Assembly: GCF_000485595.1 (NCBI RefSeq)
Contig: NW_014577145.1
Span: forward strand, 257,332-304,402
Reading direction: 5' to 3'
From: Priapulus caudatus
Lineage: Eukaryota; Priapulida; Priapulimorpha; Priapulimorphida; Priapulidae
DNA: 47,071 bases
The notes under the pieces were generated by a model. The model saw only the letters and a list, made by a program, of their open reading frames with translations. It was not told where the DNA came from and did no database searches. Positions 10,801-21,417 of the stretch are shown piece after piece. The translations under genes and the position numbers were made by a program. Position 1 is the first letter of the stretch. Each line of letters starts with the position of its first letter.

Positions 10801-13555
10801 CTCTATTGACGTCAGTCTTCACTTTGTGCCACTCACTAATCAATTAGTGCTATCGGCCGGCGTGGGTTGGATTGTACGACGGTGATAATGAAATCAGCAA
10901 ATACTGCTGTGATCAAACATCGCTCGTCGTTACGGTGACGCAAACATGGCGGCCAATGTTCTAAATAGCTCGCCAACAACAACATCTGCACTCTCTGATA
11001 ATTTACCATCAAGCCAGCTATCTAGTTATGAATGCATTATGTCATTTTACCATGATATCTTTTCAAATTTATTAAAAAGTTTGCTTTTTCGTTCGAAATT
11101 AACTTCTTTCCACACACGCGCAGGTCACCCAATGCAAATAGATGCTTATATGTAGAAGCTTCGCCACCAGACTGGTTCACCATCGTTGCGTCATTCCAAG
11201 CGAAAGTGCAACGTAGTTGGTATATGATACAGTAAAGGGAGGTGATTACTGGTTAGGTCTAGTCTAGTGAAATCGACTTATTTTATGTAAAACTCGCGTG
11301 GGATTCACGTGAACGAGCTTCTACTGGTCAACCGAATCGGGTGCGAACGGGGGTGTCCATTCCCAGTGTTCCATGTATAAATGTGCCATTTTCCAGTTCC
11401 CAGTTGAATATAACCGTCCCCGATGACTCCTATATTCTCGAGTCACGAAAAACCTATCTAGTATTTCCTGGTTCCCCCGATAACTAGAAACCCGAAATCC
11501 AATTCTTCGCCCCGAAAATAACTGTACGGTCTGTCTTAAATTGATCGAAAACAAATGATGCATGAAAGAGTCAAGAAGACGCTTTCTGTTACCGGTGTTC
11601 TTTTGTTGACGTCTACACGTAGCGCTGCTAGGCATGCTGTGGGCGAATAGAGTGGAAATACGAGCATCAATCAGAACTCCTACAAATTGAACAACGAGTG
11701 CAGACAGGTAATCGCAGCGTCAAAGATGTTAGCAAAACCTTCGTATTTTTGTTAGCCAACAAACGGAAATAGACAGGCTACTATCGACAACTACAAAAGC
11801 GACTGCGAAAAAAAGAACATGCTTGTTTTTAGAGAGCTGCCCTGTGGATAGTGATGTCATTACAATGCCGTCGGTAACTTCACGAGTGCGGATTTTAGAC
11901 AAAATTAACGGACAACACGTTCGATGTGTCTATACGTACGCGATCACATGCAGACGTTGCTTGCTGACGCGAACGCAACACGTGCCACATACAGTGATAG
12001 TAGGGTTTCAATGACTGGGTCATGTACGGCACACGTAGGTTACATCGATTACCACGGTGCGACGTCATTAAATAATTAGCAGCATAAATAGCAACACGCG
12101 ATGCAAGTAAACAAATCGAGATGGGTATTCTTCTTCATCACGTAACTCGTATAGGTCTGCATCATGAGCGTTAGCAGGTTAATTGTGATAAAGTCGATAT
12201 TTTCTAACTCATCCTGTAGTAGCGCGGGAAAAGGCTCAGCGGCGGTGAAGGTCATTGTAGGACTATTTATTTTAATTAAGACGGTTTATTTTAATTGAAG
12301 GAAAAGAGTGACATTTCGTGGTTACAACAGATGTGGGTTAACAAGAAGGAAAACTATGAGGTACACGCGCTTCTGAGTTTGTCCGATAGGGCGTATCTTC
12401 ATGTCGGTCGGTGACTCTGCGTCGCCATGTCAGGCTCCTCTGCTTCTCCTTCTAACGTTCTCGACGCTGTCGTCGTGCTCTTCTCCTTCTTATGTTGCAC
12501 CTTCTTCTCTTCTTCCACCTTCATTCGTCTTCTTCTCGTTCTCCTTCACCTTATCCTTTTGGTAATTTTTTCCTCCCTCCCTCCACCTTCCTGCATGGCC
12601 TCCCCCTCGTCTGCTTCTTAATTCTCCCCAACTCTGAAATGAAATACTGACGTTGTCAATCTATTTTCTTCTTTTTACTCTCAGTACCTCGTCCCGGTAG
12701 CCTGGAACGATTCTCTGCGGCTTGTTAAACTCTCACTCCCAGACCACCGTATCCCTGGGCTCGATTCATAGCGAGCCTGGTCAGGTGACCACCGTATGTT
12801 CGAAACTATGTGGCTCCACACGACTAAATCCGACTCTGCCCGCGTTAGAAATCATGATCGAGATCGCTTCTATCCCGACTCAGCCTCTCCCAATGACGAT
12901 CCCACCTACCTAACCCTTACATGCCTCGTGTACCCAATTAATATTTTTTACCCGGTATTCTCCTGTCTGGCTGCCTTTATCAAGTCTCTCATCTATCGTG
13001 CTCGCGAATACCATATATGCTTTATTTCATCTACGAGTCCAGTACCTTTTCTGAATCGAGTAGCTGTACTGCTATGGCCATCACTATCGGCATAATATTT
13101 TGAATGTCAGTCGACAAGATGTTGCTGTTGATCTTTACTTTTAACAGTAAAATAGAATATGTGGAATAACAAATTTCCCGATGCTGACAGTATTCGTTGA
13201 GTACATACGGTCTGTGAAAATAACTGCCTCTGGTTAATATTCATTCTCAACATCAGTGCCGGTTATGAAAACATCCCTTTTATTTATATAGGCCTTCTAC
13301 CGTTCTGGCATCGATCGAAGCGGCTCCAATATGATTTAAACGCAATAATTAAGAACGGAGAGAAGAAATAACAAGCTTAAGAATATAAAGTCTCTGAGTC
13401 ATTGTTTCAGCTGCACGTGTTTTAGAGTTTTCGTCGCTTTATTAGGTTTCTGTTGTTCGGCATTATTAAGCACAAAACAACGTACCATATATTAAATAAT
13501 ACATCATATAAGCTACTAATTAATAATACATAACACATAATACATATTTACATAA

Positions 13556-13575
13556 CATACATACATACATACATC
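13556..13575. repeat. (ACAT)n microsatellite
   Basis: Five tetranucleotide units lie in AT-rich sequence. Confidence 0.85.
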
Positions 13576-14245
13576 AAGAATAAATAAAACCAAAAAATAC
13601 GAAAAAACATTCATTTTAATTCGTTTCTTTATATATTAATTAATGTCGAATGTGTATATGAATCAGGCGTACTAAGCCCTGTTTTGCAATATATGAGACG
13701 CAACATCTATTCCAATTCGTAATCCCGATGAAAACCTATCATGCTATTTCAAGATTTTACTCTAGTTCTCTTATCTTTGAAAATGCGAGTAGCAATCTGT
13801 TTCAGCGGCCATTCGACGTTTAAGAGGAGGCCTAACATCGATTTACTAGTAAAACAACCTCTAAAGCTCTCTATCTCTATCACACATACAGATGCACACA
13901 CGCACGTACGCACACGCATGCTTAGGTGCACGATGAATGCGCAGAATGCAACTCTACTATCTGTCACCACGAAGATTTCACGCCTGTTACAATATTTCGC
14001 AGATTTTGAATTGTCACTCCTTCAATTTCACAATGTCGAAGCAGCCGTGCGCTATGAAAAAAAAACCAGCAATATGGCTATTCTGATTAAATAATCAAAA
14101 GATCCCAAGGAATATATATGTATATATATATGTATATATATCAAATGACAGAACTGGTTACTAAGATTGACGCAGTTGTTGGGATGCGTGAGCTCGTGCG
14201 TACGAATTGTCGTTCCTAAGCCTAACGTGTAGCCTTCCGTTTCAG

Positions 14246-14439
14246 CGCGGCTTGACGATGTGAAGACGTACATGAGCTTGCGACGCGTGCCCAGACACCT
14301 GCAGGACAGAGTCATCCGCTGGTTCGACTACCTGTGGATCACAAAGAAGTCCTCGGATGAGGAGAAGACACTTCACTACTTGCCAGATAAGCTTAAAGCG
14401 GAGATCGCAATCCATGTTCATTTGGATACGTTAAAACAG
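14246..14439 (+). CDS. CNG channel alpha subunit, C-linker exon
   Basis: Cyclic-nucleotide-gated cation channels carry Na+ and Ca2+ across the plasma membrane of sensory cells when cGMP or cAMP binds. This exon encodes about 65 residues of the C-linker, which couples nucleotide binding to the S6 gate. Recognisable pieces are [40 protein letters not shown] and DTLKQ, matching the CNGA family nearly residue for residue. A pyrimidine-rich acceptor (CCGTTTCAG) precedes 14246, which supplies the last two bases of an Ala codon (phase 1). The exon ends at CAG followed by GTAGGT, a consensus donor, in phase 0. A second possible donor lies 4 nt downstream. Upstream transmembrane exons were not found. 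The CNGA assignment is very secure; it resembles nematode TAX-4 and protostome CNGA more than CNGB. Confidence 0.95.
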
Positions 14440-14858
14440 GTAGGTTTGCTACGAGAATCAATGCTTAAATCAGTACCTTCGCATTCGTTAGGCAATTAAC
14501 CGCTGCTATGATATCACTAATCAAACAGATTGAATCGTATTCACGTTTTGTGGCAATGCGGAATTGGGGAATAAAAGACAGTAAATGTTCGGCAAAGGTC
14601 AGGGAGCACAGGTGTATTCACATAACGCGAAATGATTCGTGCACCTGCTTGGCGGTGAGCGTGTAATTTCCTCAAATTATTAGGTGCCTCGATATGTTGA
14701 AATAGATTGGCCCTACATAGAAACATGCGATATATATATAGGCGTTTAGATGTTTTCCAATGCGATGTGATGTGCGATACAAAATACGATTAGGTATATA
14801 CTACGATAGTTGATGTACTTGGGTTATTTTCATAACGTGTTAGAGTAGTAGTAGAGAG

Positions 14859-15112
14859 CGTAGTAGAGCTGCCAGGGTCTATGTCTCCCTGGGTACTGCC
14901 GGAACGTACCCTGGTACTATCTAAATAGTGCCGACCGTACCTCGCTACTCCACTAACGAGTCTAGGGAGTCGCCTACGCCTACTCCCTTAACCCAAACCC
15001 TAACCCTAACGCATAGTCAGATGTACCAGCGGTACGTTCCGGTATACCGGACGTACCCAGGGTACGTTCCGGCAGTACCCAGGGAGATATAGACCCTATG
15101 AGCCGTAGTAGA
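14859..15112. mobile_element. TIR element with internal telomeric repeats, copy 2 (element 14868-15103 plus 9-bp duplications)
   Basis: A 41-bp inverted repeat with one mismatch (14874-14914 against 15057-15097, starting AGGGTCT) is extended by six less-matched bases at each end (GCTGCC; GCTCAT on the complement). The total arm is about 47 bp. A perfect 9-bp direct repeat, CGTAGTAGA, sits exactly outside (14859-14867, 15104-15112). Degenerate CCCTAA repeats lie inside at 14988-15010. The arm shares the pattern GTACT-N8-GTACCC and the GCTCA(T/A) end with the element at 673-918, so the two seem to belong to one family. It lies in a CNG intron and has no coding capacity. Confidence 0.8.
14988..15010 (-). 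repeat. Short telomere-like (CCCTAA) run
   Basis: About four degenerate CCCTAA/CCCAAA units, telomere G-strand on the minus strand, lie inside the 14868-15103 element. This is opposite to the orientation at 770-817. Confidence 0.8.
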
Positions 15113-15741
15113 TTAGGTGATAAAGTATCGTAACAAGCGATTTGTGTCGTTTCCCACGTTGTAGTCACGTGGACGTTTCATGTAATTTAGGTAAACGTTG
15201 AAGATTGGCTGCTAAGTCATTCATGCGTGTTAATATTATATAGATCCACGTTGCAAGCTATAAACTTCTTTTATTACGTATAAATTCGTTGCTAAATCAC
15301 AGAGATGAGTGGTGGGAGATAAGACTAATTGATTATTTTGAGCGAAAATAAAATTAGATACAGCATAATTTGACAGCTATAGAAATTGGCGCCCGGCGAT
15401 GCTGCGCTAATGCGATACTTGTGTAAACGAACAGCTCATTTGTCACAGGAAGGGAAAGCGTTAATACTTGTCACAGGCGACGTAAGTGAGAGTTGACGCG
15501 TTTAGTGGAATGGACACACGCGATACCGGCCACTGCGTACAGCAAACTTACCCGTAGAAACTGAATCGAAACGGGTATATTTTTACGACTCGCGAGGCCA
15601 CGTACGTGAATCTGAGTTCACGCTTTAAACGTGTACTTTCCGGTGACGACGTACAAATGGCGCGTCATTAACTGTGAAGCCAGCGACAGAGCAGAGCGCA
15701 ATTTTTCTCTACTTATTGTTTTTTTCGTCCGTTTCTCGTAG

Positions 15742-15843
15742 TCGAGGTATTTTCAGAACACGGGAAGCGGGCTTTCTATGCGAAACTCGTGCTACGGCTT
15801 AGACCCGTACTCTTCTCCCCGGGTGATCATATCTGCAGGAAAG
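15742..15843 (+). CDS. CNG channel exon 2 (start of CNBD), reading frame disturbed
   Basis: This 102-bp exon encodes the junction of C-linker and nucleotide-binding domain. Its 3' part reads LVLRLRPVLFSPGDHICRK plus a split Gly, nearly identical to CNGA/TAX-4 proteins. In CNGA proteins this stretch normally spans 33 codons plus one base (100 bp), so this exon is 2 bp long. The 5' half shows family sequence split between frames: FQNT in one, EAGFLCE in the next, LVLRL in the third. The breaks fall at GGG (15762-15764) and AAA (15783-15785), and possibly TTTT (15750-15753). Without correction the exon is open in one frame as VEVFSEHGKRAFYAKLVL, but that frame needs the secondary donor 4 nt downstream in exon 1. 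Sequencing or assembly indels are the simplest explanation; a damaged allele is possible. The acceptor is CTCGTAG and the donor is AAAG followed by GTACAC (phase 1). Confidence 0.85.
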
Positions 15844-17282
15844 GTACACGGGAAATATCGGGTGATACTCCATTAAGAGTGTTCCCAACTTACATTATCA
15901 ACTAACATTAATGGTCATAATAAACATATATATAGTATAATATATAATATATATATATGGTCATGGTCATAATAGTAGTTTGTGGTTTATGTCATTTAGG
16001 TTAGGGTTTAGGGTTAGCGTTAGCGATTATCAATCATTAATCATTAATCATTAATCATTAATGATATCAAAGTTGGGAACACTCCTAACGGAGCGTTAGC
16101 CGAAATACCCGCCACAGACGCGCTCGCCTTATACGAATCCATGCATGACTCTGATGTGTAGTGCTCTTAAAAATTGCGATGAAATAATAGGATGGCTGTG
16201 ATAATTGCTACATTGCCCAAACGCATCTCCGTTCCCGCTGTGGTAAAGGAGTTTCTATTACTTAGTGTATACTCGTATAGCCTGGTAACCTGTCCATAAG
16301 TAATCACCATTGCGCAAATGGAGGCGACCGGAAGTTGTTGACCGGAAAGGCACGACGGTTGTTTTGGCCTACTGAGCAAATCTTCCTTCCAATGAAATCA
16401 TATATCCTGTGATAGTTATATAAGTTACACACACAGTTACACATGCAGTGTATTAGCAAGAAGCCCCCTTGTTATATATACTTAATACGTAAATGTTTAC
16501 GAAGTTTTATTAGTATATTTGTAAACAAAAACTGTTAATTTTTCCAGCGTTTGTTTACATGTGTCATGGCTACATGACAGATTTTGTTCCGCCAATCAAT
16601 GGAATGGGGTGGAATGATGGGAACCAATTCAATATTCGTGAGAACCATATCGAATTAGCTGCTCGGATATTCGTACGTATATGCGTAAATTAGCGCCATC
16701 TGTCGAAGACCACATCTGACACACCATTAGCTGCCGGATATTCTCCTACTATGTAGATATTGTTTATCCATACGACGTATGATGTGCAAATACAGAGAGC
16801 ATCTTAAACTAGAAGAGCAATCAACAAATTAGTAAAGCACGTGAAGATACTGTACGTAATTTGGGTTGACAAATGGCGACTAAATTGCTCGCAAGCAGTT
16901 GTATGTACTTCGTACTCGAGCAGTTAAATCCTATGGTCTGAACAAATATCTGTTCTCCACATTCTGCCCCATACCAAACATGACACCATACAAGCAGTTA
17001 CAGAAACGTATTATTCTTAGTGCTAACGTCGCATAATGTTGGTTATCAAATAAAACCTGAATGGCTGCAGTATAGATTTGTGCGTGAGTGATGATTACCT
17101 CGCGGATTATTATATTTGAACTGATCCGAAGAATGTAAAATAGAACGATGGGAAAATAAATAGAAGATAGAGAATGTCATATTCGAGCCCGATCATGCTC
17201 GCCTCTTCCTTCATCCACCATTGCGCTACGAAGTTTCCTCGACTGTGACTGTGACGGTCTCCTCTGTTACCGCTCTCCGCAG
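15844..17282 (+). other. CNG intron between exons 2 and 3
   Basis: This 1.4-kb interval runs from a GTACAC donor to a CGCTCTCCGCAG acceptor in matching phase 1. Its first bases hold the 15861-16101 inverted-repeat unit. The rest shows nothing recognisable. Confidence 0.8.
15861..16101. mobile_element. Probable third TIR element with telomere-like repeats
   Basis: A 24-bp inverted repeat with two mismatches (15868-15891 against 16070-16093, containing GAGTGTTCCCAACTT) bounds about 178 bp. Inside are GTCAT- and AT-rich tracts, a telomere-like run GGTTAGGGTTTAGGGTTAGC (about 15999-16018), and five TCATTAA heptamers (about 16033-16063). The flanks carry an imperfect 9-bp repeat, GAAATATCG (15852-15860) and GAAATACCC (16102-16110), so a target-site duplication is possible but not proven. 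The layout is the same as in the elements at 673 and 14868, but the terminal sequence differs. It begins about 17 nt beyond the donor of CNG exon 2. Confidence 0.6.
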
Positions 17283-17588
17283 GTGAAGTCGGCAAGGAGA
17301 TGTACATAGTAAATCGCGGACGCGTGCAGGTGGTTGCCAACGACGGCAAGTCGGTCCTCGCGACTCTGAAGGCCGGCAGCTACTTCGGGGAGATCAGTAT
17401 CCTGAACATGGGCACAGCCGGCAATCGCCGCACCGCGTCCGTCAAGTCCGTCGGTTACTCAGACCTGTTTCGCTTGTCTAAGGGCGACTTGTGGGACGTA
17501 TTGAAGGAGTATCCAGCTGCACGCGTTCGTCTGGAAGCAGTGGCTGCCAGGCGGATGGAGGGATATCGCAAGAGCATCGCTGTAAACG
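17283..17588 (+). CDS. CNG channel exon 3, cyclic-nucleotide-binding domain
   Basis: The exon encodes about 102 residues covering most of the [17 protein letters not shown] and [18 protein letters not shown] form beta strands. [12 protein letters not shown] and [10 protein letters not shown] form the phosphate-binding cassette, where the Arg of NRRTA contacts the cyclic phosphate and the following Thr favours cGMP in known CNGA channels. [20 protein letters not shown] and [16 protein letters not shown] form the B and C helices. The acceptor is CTCTCCGCAG in phase 1, with the first codon completing Gly. The donor is AACG followed by GTACGC at 17588, also phase 1, which joins to an Ala codon at 28695. 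Read-through past the donor would stop after a few residues. All key binding residues are intact, so the domain looks functional. Confidence 0.96.
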
Positions 17589-18858
17589 GTACGCAACAAT
17601 AATTTTATTCGTCTATCATGACTGCATGAAACGCGCGTGGTTGAGTAGGGCCTATATTATATCACCACGTCAATACAAAATCCTCGTCAGTTTAGATATT
17701 CTCGAACATACGAAACTTCTAAGTGCTATTACTACGTTTAAAACTTCTTTACGATAAGCAATTTTACTATTAATACGTTAAAAACGTATTTATGATAGCG
17801 TCCCTCTATATTATAGGTCGTTTAATTATTACAGAATTTATAACGTCTTTTTGATAAGCGGGCGTACGTGCGTGCGTGCGCATGCATATGTGTGCGTAAG
17901 GAGTTAACTGTAGCGCATTGCGGTTCTACAATAACGCATGACACCTATTCACCCTATCCCATTTATACACACCCCATGCATCTACTAACACCACGCGCTT
18001 TGTCCGCGAAGGCTATAACCGCATTGTTAGATCGTCAAAATGAAAAGAAATCGCAAATCGCTCGTAAAATTCGCAAAAGGGCAATTTTCATCCCGCGATT
18101 ATGTCTAAATTATATGGCATTCGTTTCGTCGAGTTCGTTACGCGTGATAATAATATGAATTATTACGCTTCGCGACGTGTTATAACAGCACTAATGGAAT
18201 AATAACAGCGCTAACTAGGTGCGGATTAGGAACCGCGTTTACCAACACTGTATTGACGCGCAGCTGCGACGTCTGTGTACATCGCGCGATATCTACAACG
18301 CGTCCGAAACGGTCGCACGCCGGTTAATGCATTGCGTACAGTTACACGGAAGTCAATCGAACCCGCCGCCACCATCACCGCACGCCCGCACCTAGAAATA
18401 GGGGGCACATTTGCAACTAATTCCGCTTTCAGCTCCCTGGAGACATCATGAACACGCCTGCTAATCACGTCCCTTTTGGGAAGCTGGCAGCGCTCCTTCC
18501 AATAAGCTGGCCGAGATTAGATGTCCGTTTCAGCGACTGAATGTGCCCGCGTGTGGCAATATCACCGGTGCGTGTGTATTGCCGAGCTCTGCCACGGCTA
18601 TTGAGGCGTACGACGACGCCGGGAAATTACGTCTCGCGTGCACATGATTCTGCTCAAATGAAAACACGACGGGCTAATAGGAATTGGGATTCGCAACAGC
18701 CTTCCCAATTCTCCGTGATTCTATAGAAATTCGGAACCGTGCTGTCGGATTAAGGCTACTTCCCGGATCTATATAGCACGCGCTCGCTTCTCCTGCCTTC
18801 CTCGACACTGGGACACTGGGCTGCGGCCCAAACGTGAGACGTAAACTAATCCGCGCCG

Positions 18859-18859
<1 letters not shown>

Positions 18860-18895
<36 letters not shown>

Positions 18896-18970
18896 CGCGT
18901 GCGTGTGTGCGTGCGTGCGTGTGAGCGTGTGTGTGTGTGTATGTTCGTCTGTGTGTGTGTATGTGTGTGT

Positions 18971-19001
<31 letters not shown>

Positions 19002-19021
19002 TATGTGTGTGTATGTTCGTC

Positions 19022-19053
<32 letters not shown>

Positions 19054-19150
19054 TGTTTGCGTGCGTGTGCGTGCGCGTGTGTGTGTGTATGTTCGTGTGT
19101 ATGTGTGTGTTTGCTTGCGTGCGTGTGTGTGCGTGTGCGTGTGCGTGTAC
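18860..19150. repeat. (GT)n array with higher-order units
   Basis: GT and GTGC dinucleotide/tetranucleotide runs are arranged in a larger unit. GTATGTTCGTCTGTGTG, then TATGTGTGTGTTTGCG, recurs starting near 18940, 19012 and 19088, with spacing of about 72-76 bp. The several overlapping Cys/Val and His/Thr frames are not genes. Confidence 0.9.
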
Positions 19151-20192
19151 GCTACGCGCGCTCGATCGTCGTATGTATACAAGTGCAAATCACGTTAGCG
19201 TGCCATGTCATATATCCATCCGTACCATGCTGTAAAACACTACGTTGCTGCACATGCATGCAGTATAATTTGTGTGTGATAATCACGCGACCTGCTTGGG
19301 GACGAGGCGTGGGTAGCAGCGTCTATAGGTGAGGCCATAACTCCGGCGGAAATCTGCGTGCCTATAGGGTACATGAATCGAGCCGGCTGAAGACTAATTG
19401 AGAACGCAGAATTGCCAAGGCGGAAGAGCAGAGCGATTCAGCAACAAAAATTATAATATCTATACGAATTTTTTTTTAACGAAACGAGCTAACAATTGTT
19501 GCAAAACATCCAAAGCCACATGATCGTACCCTGTGTCTACTTACTGTAGATCTAGAGCTTCGATTGACGGACAGATAATTCTTTGGCCATACGTCAGCGA
19601 TAATAATATTTACCGTCAGAGCGTAATGTATCGTGTACAGTAGGAAAATTCTTTTCTAGATAGAGAACTATCGCGTAGCACAGGAAATGGTGGTTAAATG
19701 GCCCAACAAAACAGAACGTGTGAAAAGAAACGACATATGTCAGAAATCACCAACATTGGTACAACACTCCTTTTATGCTTTTGCTTAGTGTGTTCGTGCG
19801 CGCGGCAGTGGAAGTGGGGGGGGGGTTAAAGAAAAGACCTTTCGATCGTATACAATAATCAGATATAAGAAATAAACCTTGTCAATCGCTCGCTTCACAC
19901 GCCACAACCATATCAGGTCTGTTTGTTTGGAAGCGTATATACAAAGCAATGCAATAGAATGCCACACTCGTATTTAAGCCACAACTCCACAGCGTGTGGC
20001 AAACGCAATCTGACAACAAACAAACGCTGCTATGTGTCTTCGCACATTATATACACAGCTGAGAATTAAGCATGCAAACATTAATTAGCACGCTAATGAG
20101 AAAAGTAGCCGAATTCGTGCTTGATTATGTTTCGCAACGTTCGCTTTGTGGCGCATGTAAGGCTTCCGCGCGGGAGCGTTACTTTGGTTTCT

Positions 20193-20220
20193 GTAATAAA
20201 ATTTGGTTTCTGTAATAAAG
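20193..20220. repeat. Short tandem duplication (17-20 bp)
   Basis: TTGGTTTCTGTAATAAA occurs twice in direct succession (about 20182-20219). This looks like a simple slippage duplication. Confidence 0.7.
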
Positions 20221-20344
20221 AGACAATAAGGCTACTTGCAGATTATTAGCCGGTTATTATCGTGGCGCTCGAAACCTATTTCCACAACCAGTGTTGACTG
20301 ATAGAAATCGGAAGTAATTGTCTTATTTAAGGGCAAAACACTAC

Positions 20345-20420
20345 TGACCGAGGTGGGATGTAAACCCCAGACCTTTCATAAAAACATGGAGTGCTAATCA
20401 CTATATTATATGCCATCGGC
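20345..20420 (-). pseudogene. tRNA-like / tRNA-derived SINE remnant
   Basis: On the minus strand the sequence has an A-box-like segment (TAGTGATTAGCACTC) followed about 30 nt later by a B-box-like segment (GGGGTTTACATCCCA). The GCCGA start can pair with TCGGT at the far end, as an acceptor stem would. The anticodon region does not fold cleanly and the T-loop has changed from the GTTCGAA consensus. This suggests a decayed tRNA gene or the head of a tRNA-derived SINE, not a working tRNA. Confidence 0.4.
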
Positions 20421-20793
20421 TATCAACATCTCACCTTGTGTCGCGGGTATGCACGCGTGTATTTCTTACTGCTCGTCAATTTGTTTGCGTGTATTGGATA
20501 ACACGGAATGTGTCGCGCGCGTGCTTTGCAGGTGCAGCTATAGAGCAACCACAGCATGCCGCATTTACGCAGCATGAATGCAGTAACAACGCTCTGGGAG
20601 GGCATCACTTGAGTAATGCATGCGATTAATATTATAGTTATTTGACTCGAATCTCCAAAAACAAAACGAAACACTGATAAGCAGATAGGTATATAGTCAC
20701 GCTAACCACCCTTCACATGTATAACAGACATTTTCGGGCGAACTACTGCGTGAAACGATTCGATTCTCGGCAAACGACAAATACCTAGATCAT

Positions 20794-20828
20794 GATTTAG
20801 ATAAGAAAACATTTAGATAAGAAAACAT
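20794..20828. repeat. Short tandem duplication (ATTTAGATAAGAAAAC)x2
   Basis: A 17-bp-period direct duplication in AT-rich intron sequence. Confidence 0.75.
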
Positions 20829-20920
20829 AGCGTCACAAGCGATGCGCAGTTCTACATTACACCCAAGATGTCACTTCGCCTCTGTTTATAGCATCGTTCA
20901 TTTTGAGAAACTATACGAGC

Positions 20921-20973
20921 CATAGAAATAATATAGATAACTATCTATCACGTCTATCTATATTATTTCTATG
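20921..20973. repeat. Perfect 19-bp inverted repeat (hairpin)
   Basis: CATAGAAATAATATAGATA at 20921-20939 is perfectly complementary to 20955-20973, leaving a 15-nt loop. It lies in the large CNG intron. No promoter or terminator role is implied. Confidence 0.93.
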
Positions 20974-21417
20974 ATACGAACAGACGGTGAGGCGACTTAT
21001 TGCACCTGACACGCAGAGCCACCTATATGCTGTATTGCCACATATGTTTGTTGCTACTGGGTACGAGAGCAATTCTTAATTAAATTCACGAAGGCCACAA
21101 CAAGCTGTTCCGCGTTTTGCCGCCAGCCGCGACGCTGACTGAGACGAATTCAAACGTTTTCAAACAGCATCGAGCGATTTCTCAAAGATAAAGGTTTTGC
21201 CAAAAAAATCCACGCGGGAGTCTAGCTCGGGTAATAACCTTCATGGCGGCGAAATCCCACCCAAAGTGAGAGCCGTTTCTCTGGCCAACGCATGACATTG
21301 AGCACACCGCCTATCCTCTGGTTAAGAAAAGAAAACAAGGAACTGAATAACAAAACACGATTTTTGGAACAGACCATTAGATTACCTTAGCAGGCTCCTC
21401 TATGGGCTATAGGTAAC

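Larger units (their letters stand above)
8851..14245. other. Upstream flank or intron of the CNG gene; no exon recognised
   Basis: I looked here for the channel's transmembrane, pore-loop and S6 exons and found none. The exon at 14246 starts with an incomplete codon behind a splice acceptor, so this stretch is probably intron. It holds a hairpin at 10755-10800, a pyrimidine-rich tract at about 12430-12620 (CTTCTC-type) and a short (ACAT)n run at 13556-13575. Small frames such as 10113-10430, 11321-11635 and 13741-14094 show no domain features. Confidence 0.5.
14440..15741 (+). other. CNG intron between exons 1 and 2
   Basis: This 1.3-kb interval lies between a GTAGGT donor and a CTCGTAG acceptor. 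It contains the telomere-repeat TIR element at 14868-15103 and otherwise no recognised feature. Confidence 0.75.

Noticed and set aside
17491-17757. 88-residue frame overlapping CNG exon 3
   Set aside because: It is an alternative frame of the CNBD exon with no conserved content.
18769-19332. Overlapping Cys/Val and His/Thr frames
   Set aside because: They are produced by the GT/GTGC repeat.
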